The notes below the pieces were generated by a model. It did no database searches and was not told the origin of the DNA. It was given only the letters and a program-made list of their open reading frames with translations. DNA of 64,000 nucleotides, taken from the NCBI RefSeq assembly GCF_019112525.1, contig NZ_CP077800.1, forward strand, positions 2,852,001 through 2,916,000. Reading direction: 5' to 3'. Origin of the DNA: Modestobacter sp. L9-4 (GTDB taxonomy: Bacteria; Actinomycetota; Actinomycetes; Mycobacteriales; Geodermatophilaceae). Both the position numbers and the translations under genes were made by a program. Below are positions 61,438 through 64,000 of this stretch, piece by piece. Numbering within the stretch: position 1 is the first letter of the stretch; each line of letters starts with the position of its first letter.

Positions 61438-62979
61438 ATGCCCAGCAGGTCCCGTCCCGTCCGCCTGCCCGCGCGCACCGGCAGCACCGCCGTGGGGGCG
61501 CCGGCCACGCAGGCGGTCGACCCCGCGGGGACCGGCTCCCGGCGCAGCGCCGGCCCGACGCTGCGGCCGAAGAACGGCGTCGACCGGTACTTCGAGGTCA
61601 CCGCCCGCCGCTCGACGTTCGGCCGCGAGGTCCGCGGTGGCCTCACCACCTTCTTCACGATGGCCTACATCGTGGTGCTCAACCCGATCATCCTGTCCGG
61701 CGCGGACATCAACGGGACGACGCTGCCGTTCGCCTCCGTCGCCGCGGTCACCGCGCTCGTCGCCGGGGTGCTCACCGTCGCCATGGGCATCGTGGGCCGG
61801 TACCCGCTGGCGCTGGCCACCGGCCTGGGCATCAACGCGATCGTCGGGGTCTACGCCGCGACCCAGCTGTCCTGGCCGGAGATCATGGGCCTGGTCGTGC
61901 TGGAGGGCCTGCTGATCACCGTGCTGGTGCTCACCGGGTTCCGGCGCGCGGTCTTCACCGCCATCCCGGCCCAGCTGAAGACGGCGATCGCCGTCGGCAT
62001 CGGCTTCTTCCTCACCATCATCGGGCTGGCCGACGCCGGCATCATCCGCCCGGGCAACCCGCTGATCAGCTTCGGCGTCAACGGGTCGCTGGCCGGCTGG
62101 CCGATGCTCACCTTCGTCGTCGGCCTGCTGCTGACCAGCGTGCTGGTGGTGCGCAAGGTCCGCGGGGCGCTGCTGATCGGGATCATCGCCACCACGGTGT
62201 TCGCGATCGTGGTCGAGGCGATCGCCGACATCGGCCCGCGCACCGGCGCCGACGGCACCGTGGCGGACGCCCACGGCTGGGCGCTGCAGGTGCCGACCTG
62301 GCCGGGGCAGGTGTTCGACGTCCCGGACCTGTCGCTGATCGGCAAGTTCTCGCTGTTCGGCGGCTTCGACCGGATCGGGCTGCTCGCCGCTGTCCTGATC
62401 GTCTTCTCGATCATGATCGCCGACTTCTTCGACACCGTCGGCACCGTGACCGCCGTCGGCGCCGAGGGCGACCTGCTGGACGCCGACCGCAACCTGCCGC
62501 GCTCGCAGCCGGTGCTGCTGGTCGACTCCCTCGCCGCGGCCGCCGGTGGTGCGGCCAGCGTGTCGTCGAACACGACCTACATCGAGAGCGCCGCCGGCGT
62601 CGGCGACGGTGCCCGCACGGGTCTGGCCAGCGTCGTCACCGGCGTGCTGTTCCTGGTCGCCACCTTCTTCACCCCGCTGGTGCAGGTCGTGCCCTCCGAG
62701 GCCGCTGCACCGGTGCTGGTGATCGTCGGCGCGATGATGATCAGCCAGGTGCGCGACCTCGAGTGGGGCGACATGTCCCTGGTGATCCCGGCGTTCCTGA
62801 CCATCGCGCTGATGCCCTTCACCTACTCGATCACCAACGGCATCGGCGCCGGCGTCGTCAGCTACGTGCTCCTGCGGGTCGCCACCGGGCGCCGCCGCGA
62901 CGTGCACCCGCTGATGTGGGTCGTCGCCGTCGTCTTCGTCGTCTACTTCGCGCTGGACCCGATCCAGCAGCTCGTCTGA
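61438..62979 (+). CDS. NCS2-family nucleobase permease, AzgA-like
   Basis: 513 residues. A 55-residue basic, disordered N-terminus precedes 12-14 membrane segments. The AzgA-type blocks are RYFEVTARRSTFGREVRGGLTTFFTMAYIVVLNP (about 51-84), ATGLGINAI, and the later IADFFDTVGTVTAVG motif with essential Asp/Glu positions. It imports guanine/hypoxanthine or adenine with protons; the precise base is unclear. ATG with AAGGGG 7 nt upstream. Followed by repeat C copy 2. Confidence 0.92.
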   Translation: MPSRSRPVRLPARTGSTAVGAPATQAVDPAGTGSRRSAGPTLRPKNGVDRYFEVTARRSTFGREVRGGLTTFFTMAYIVVLNPIILSGADINGTTLPFASVAAVTALVAGVLTVAMGIVGRYPLALATGLGINAIVGVYAATQLSWPEIMGLVVLEGLLITVLVLTGFRRAVFTAIPAQLKTAIAVGIGFFLTIIGLADAGIIRPGNPLISFGVNGSLAGWPMLTFVVGLLLTSVLVVRKVRGALLIGIIATTVFAIVVEAIADIGPRTGADGTVADAHGWALQVPTWPGQVFDVPDLSLIGKFSLFGGFDRIGLLAAVLIVFSIMIADFFDTVGTVTAVGAEGDLLDADRNLPRSQPVLLVDSLAAAAGGAASVSSNTTYIESAAGVGDGARTGLASVVTGVLFLVATFFTPLVQVVPSEAAAPVLVIVGAMMISQVRDLEWGDMSLVIPAFLTIALMPFTYSITNGIGAGVVSYVLLRVATGRRRDVHPLMWVVAVVFVVYFALDPIQQLV

Positions 62980-62980
62980 C

Positions 62981-63039
62981 GAAGGGCCCCCTCTCCCCCC
63001 ACCCCTCGCAGGCTCGGGGCGGGACCCTGAGAGGGGGCC
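62981..63039. repeat. Palindromic repeat family C, copy 2
   Basis: 59-nt element starting one base after the permease stop. Shares CCCCCCACC, CTCGCAGGCTCG, GGCGGG, CCCTG and GGGGGCC with the copy at 57790 in the same order and orientation. GGCCCCCTCTC pairs with GAGAGGGGGCC at its ends, so it should terminate transcription. Confidence 0.88.
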
Positions 63040-63064
63040 GGGGGTGGCCGTGCGGGACGGATCG

Positions 63065-63093
63065 TTAGACAGGCTTCGGACTTCGGCTAGGGT
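63065..63093 (+). promoter_or_regulatory. Leaderless promoter of marR
   Basis: TTAGAC (-35) and TAGGGT (-10), spacer 17; the GTG start codon is 7 nt after the -10, so transcription should begin at or near the start codon. Confidence 0.7.
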
Positions 63094-63100
63094 GGGCGCT

Positions 63101-63535
63101 GTGGCACGGACGACGTTGGACACCGCGGCGCTCGCCCACGACCTGCGCCTGGCCGTCATGCGCCTGTCGCGCCGGCTGCGCAACCAGCGGGTCGACACCA
63201 CCGTCACCCTCACGCACCTCGCCGCGCTGTCGACTCTCAAGCGCCACGGGCCGATGAGCCCGGGGGAGCTGGCCGCGCACGAGCGGGTGCAGCCGCCGTC
63301 GATGACCCGGGTCGTCGTCGCCCTGGAGTCCCAGGGCCTGGTCACCCGGACGCCGCACCCCACCGACGGGCGGCAGGTCGTCATCGGCCTGACCCCGGCC
63401 GCGGAGGACCTGCTCACCGAGGAGGTCCGGGCGCGCGAGGCGTGGCTGTCCGGCCAGCTGCAGCAGCTGACCGCCGAGCAGCGCGAGGTGTTGCGCCAGG
63501 CCGCGGTCATCATGGACGAGCTCGCCAGTGGGTGA
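63101..63535 (+). CDS. MarR family transcriptional regulator (Rv0880-like)
   Basis: 144 residues, as in Rv0880 (143). Winged helix-turn-helix: MSPGELAAHERVQPPSMTRVVVALESQGLVTRTPHPTDGRQ-type region around residues 51-92 with the DXR wing (DGRQVVIGLT), and helical dimerisation ends. The GTGA overlap with the following MFS exporter gene is the standard marR-exporter layout, so that exporter is its probable target. Regulated from a leaderless promoter. Confidence 0.93.
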   Translation: MARTTLDTAALAHDLRLAVMRLSRRLRNQRVDTTVTLTHLAALSTLKRHGPMSPGELAAHERVQPPSMTRVVVALESQGLVTRTPHPTDGRQVVIGLTPAAEDLLTEEVRAREAWLSGQLQQLTAEQREVLRQAAVIMDELASG

Positions 63536-64000
63536 CGTCGACGGCTGCTGACCCCGCCCCGCGACCCGGCTCGTTCCGGGCGCTGCGCGCGCACAACTTC
63601 CGGCTCTACGTGTCGGCGAACCTGGTCAGCCAGACCGGGACCTGGATGCAGCGCATCGGCCAGGACTGGCTGGTGCTGCAGCTCTCCGGCGACAGCGGCG
63701 TCGCTCTGGGCGTCACCACCGCCCTCCAGTTCGGCCCGAGCCTGTTCTTCAGCTTCTACGGCGGCGTCCTCGCCGACCGCTACGACAAGCGCCGGCTGCT
63801 GATGGTGACGCAGGCCGTGATGGGCGTGCTCGCCCTCGCCCTGGGGCTGCTGGTGGCCACCGACTCCGTCGCGCTGTGGCACGTCTACCTGCTGGCGCTG
63901 CTGGTCGGGGTGGTGTCCTCGCTGGACACCCCCGTGCGCCAGTCGTTCGTCTCGGAGATGGTCGGCCCGGACCTGCTGGCCAACGCGGTGAGCCTCAACT
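63532..64000 (+). CDS. MFS transporter, N-terminal part (EntS/MFS_3-like)
   Basis: The frame runs off the right edge after 156 codons. After a short tail (TSTAADPAPRPGSFRAL) come RAHNFRLYVSANLVSQTGTWMQRIGQDWLVLQLS (about residues 19-52), the family N-terminus of MFS_3 exporters, then loop GGVLADRYDKRRLLM and a third and fourth helix, and SSLDTPVRQSFVSEMV. Members export siderophores or drugs. GTG start overlapping the marR stop. Confidence 0.9.
   Translation, partial: MTSTAADPAPRPGSFRALRAHNFRLYVSANLVSQTGTWMQRIGQDWLVLQLSGDSGVALGVTTALQFGPSLFFSFYGGVLADRYDKRRLLMVTQAVMGVLALALGLLVATDSVALWHVYLLALLVGVVSSLDTPVRQSFVSEMVGPDLLANAVSLN

Overview
The window is a contiguous chromosomal segment of a very high-GC actinobacterium. 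GTG starts, GTGA/ATGA stop-start overlaps and near-total G/C at third codon positions dominate. Gene content and the style of its intergenic palindromes suggest the Geodermatophilaceae (Geodermatophilus, Blastococcus or Modestobacter); this is inference, because no rRNA or other species marker is present. There is no prophage, transposase, CRISPR array or replication origin.

Positions 1-13.6 kb form a conserved housekeeping block with the same neighbours as Mycobacterium tuberculosis Rv3579c-Rv3596c: clpC (partial), mutY, a membrane-anchored protein, disA (c-di-AMP synthase), radA, an LpqE-like lipoprotein, carD, ispD, ispF, cysS and rlmB. A bacterial Fe-S (6-4) photolyase-type gene and a UbiA-type prenyltransferase are inserted between lpqE and carD. 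The genes combine DNA repair and genome surveillance, rRNA transcription control, and isoprenoid and aminoacyl-tRNA supply.

Positions 13.6-26 kb hold envelope and metabolic genes: an SMR exporter, a DUF445 protein, a HtrA-type protease with a symmetrical ECF-like promoter, oxidoreductases, tRNA-Thr(TGT), dodecin, a Tat-exported Rieske lipoprotein, a Na+/H+ antiporter, an SDR and a RarD permease. Positions 26.2-31.9 kb carry a same-strand cluster: a DUF3263 protein, a VirR-like LytR_C protein, a secreted hydrolase fused through one membrane helix to a cytoplasmic ABC ATPase, and an ABC permease.

Positions 32-41 kb contain thrC behind a SAM-I riboswitch whose P1 helix overlaps the ribosome binding site, a cold-shock gene, groEL behind two CIRCE operators, small conserved genes, zwf, and a candidate structured small RNA with its own promoter and terminator. 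Positions 41.5-49.6 kb hold a 42-codon small ORF, a LAL-type LuxR regulator, a DEAD/DEAH helicase, an acetyltransferase and a TetR/FAD-monooxygenase pair.

Positions 49.7-64 kb resemble Rv0861c-Rv0880 of M. tuberculosis: XPB helicase, a helicase-associated protein, DUF202 pair, DUF2771 lipoprotein, MFS, DUF3027, DUF2530, purine/xanthine-type permease, MarR, and the start of another MFS exporter. A cyclopropane synthase gene and two palindromic repeats separate the XPB gene from its usual partner.

Two themes run through the non-coding DNA. Several families of long imperfect palindromes recur between genes. Many genes also have a TANNNT box 6-9 nt before the start codon and often no ribosome binding site, the signature of leaderless transcripts.
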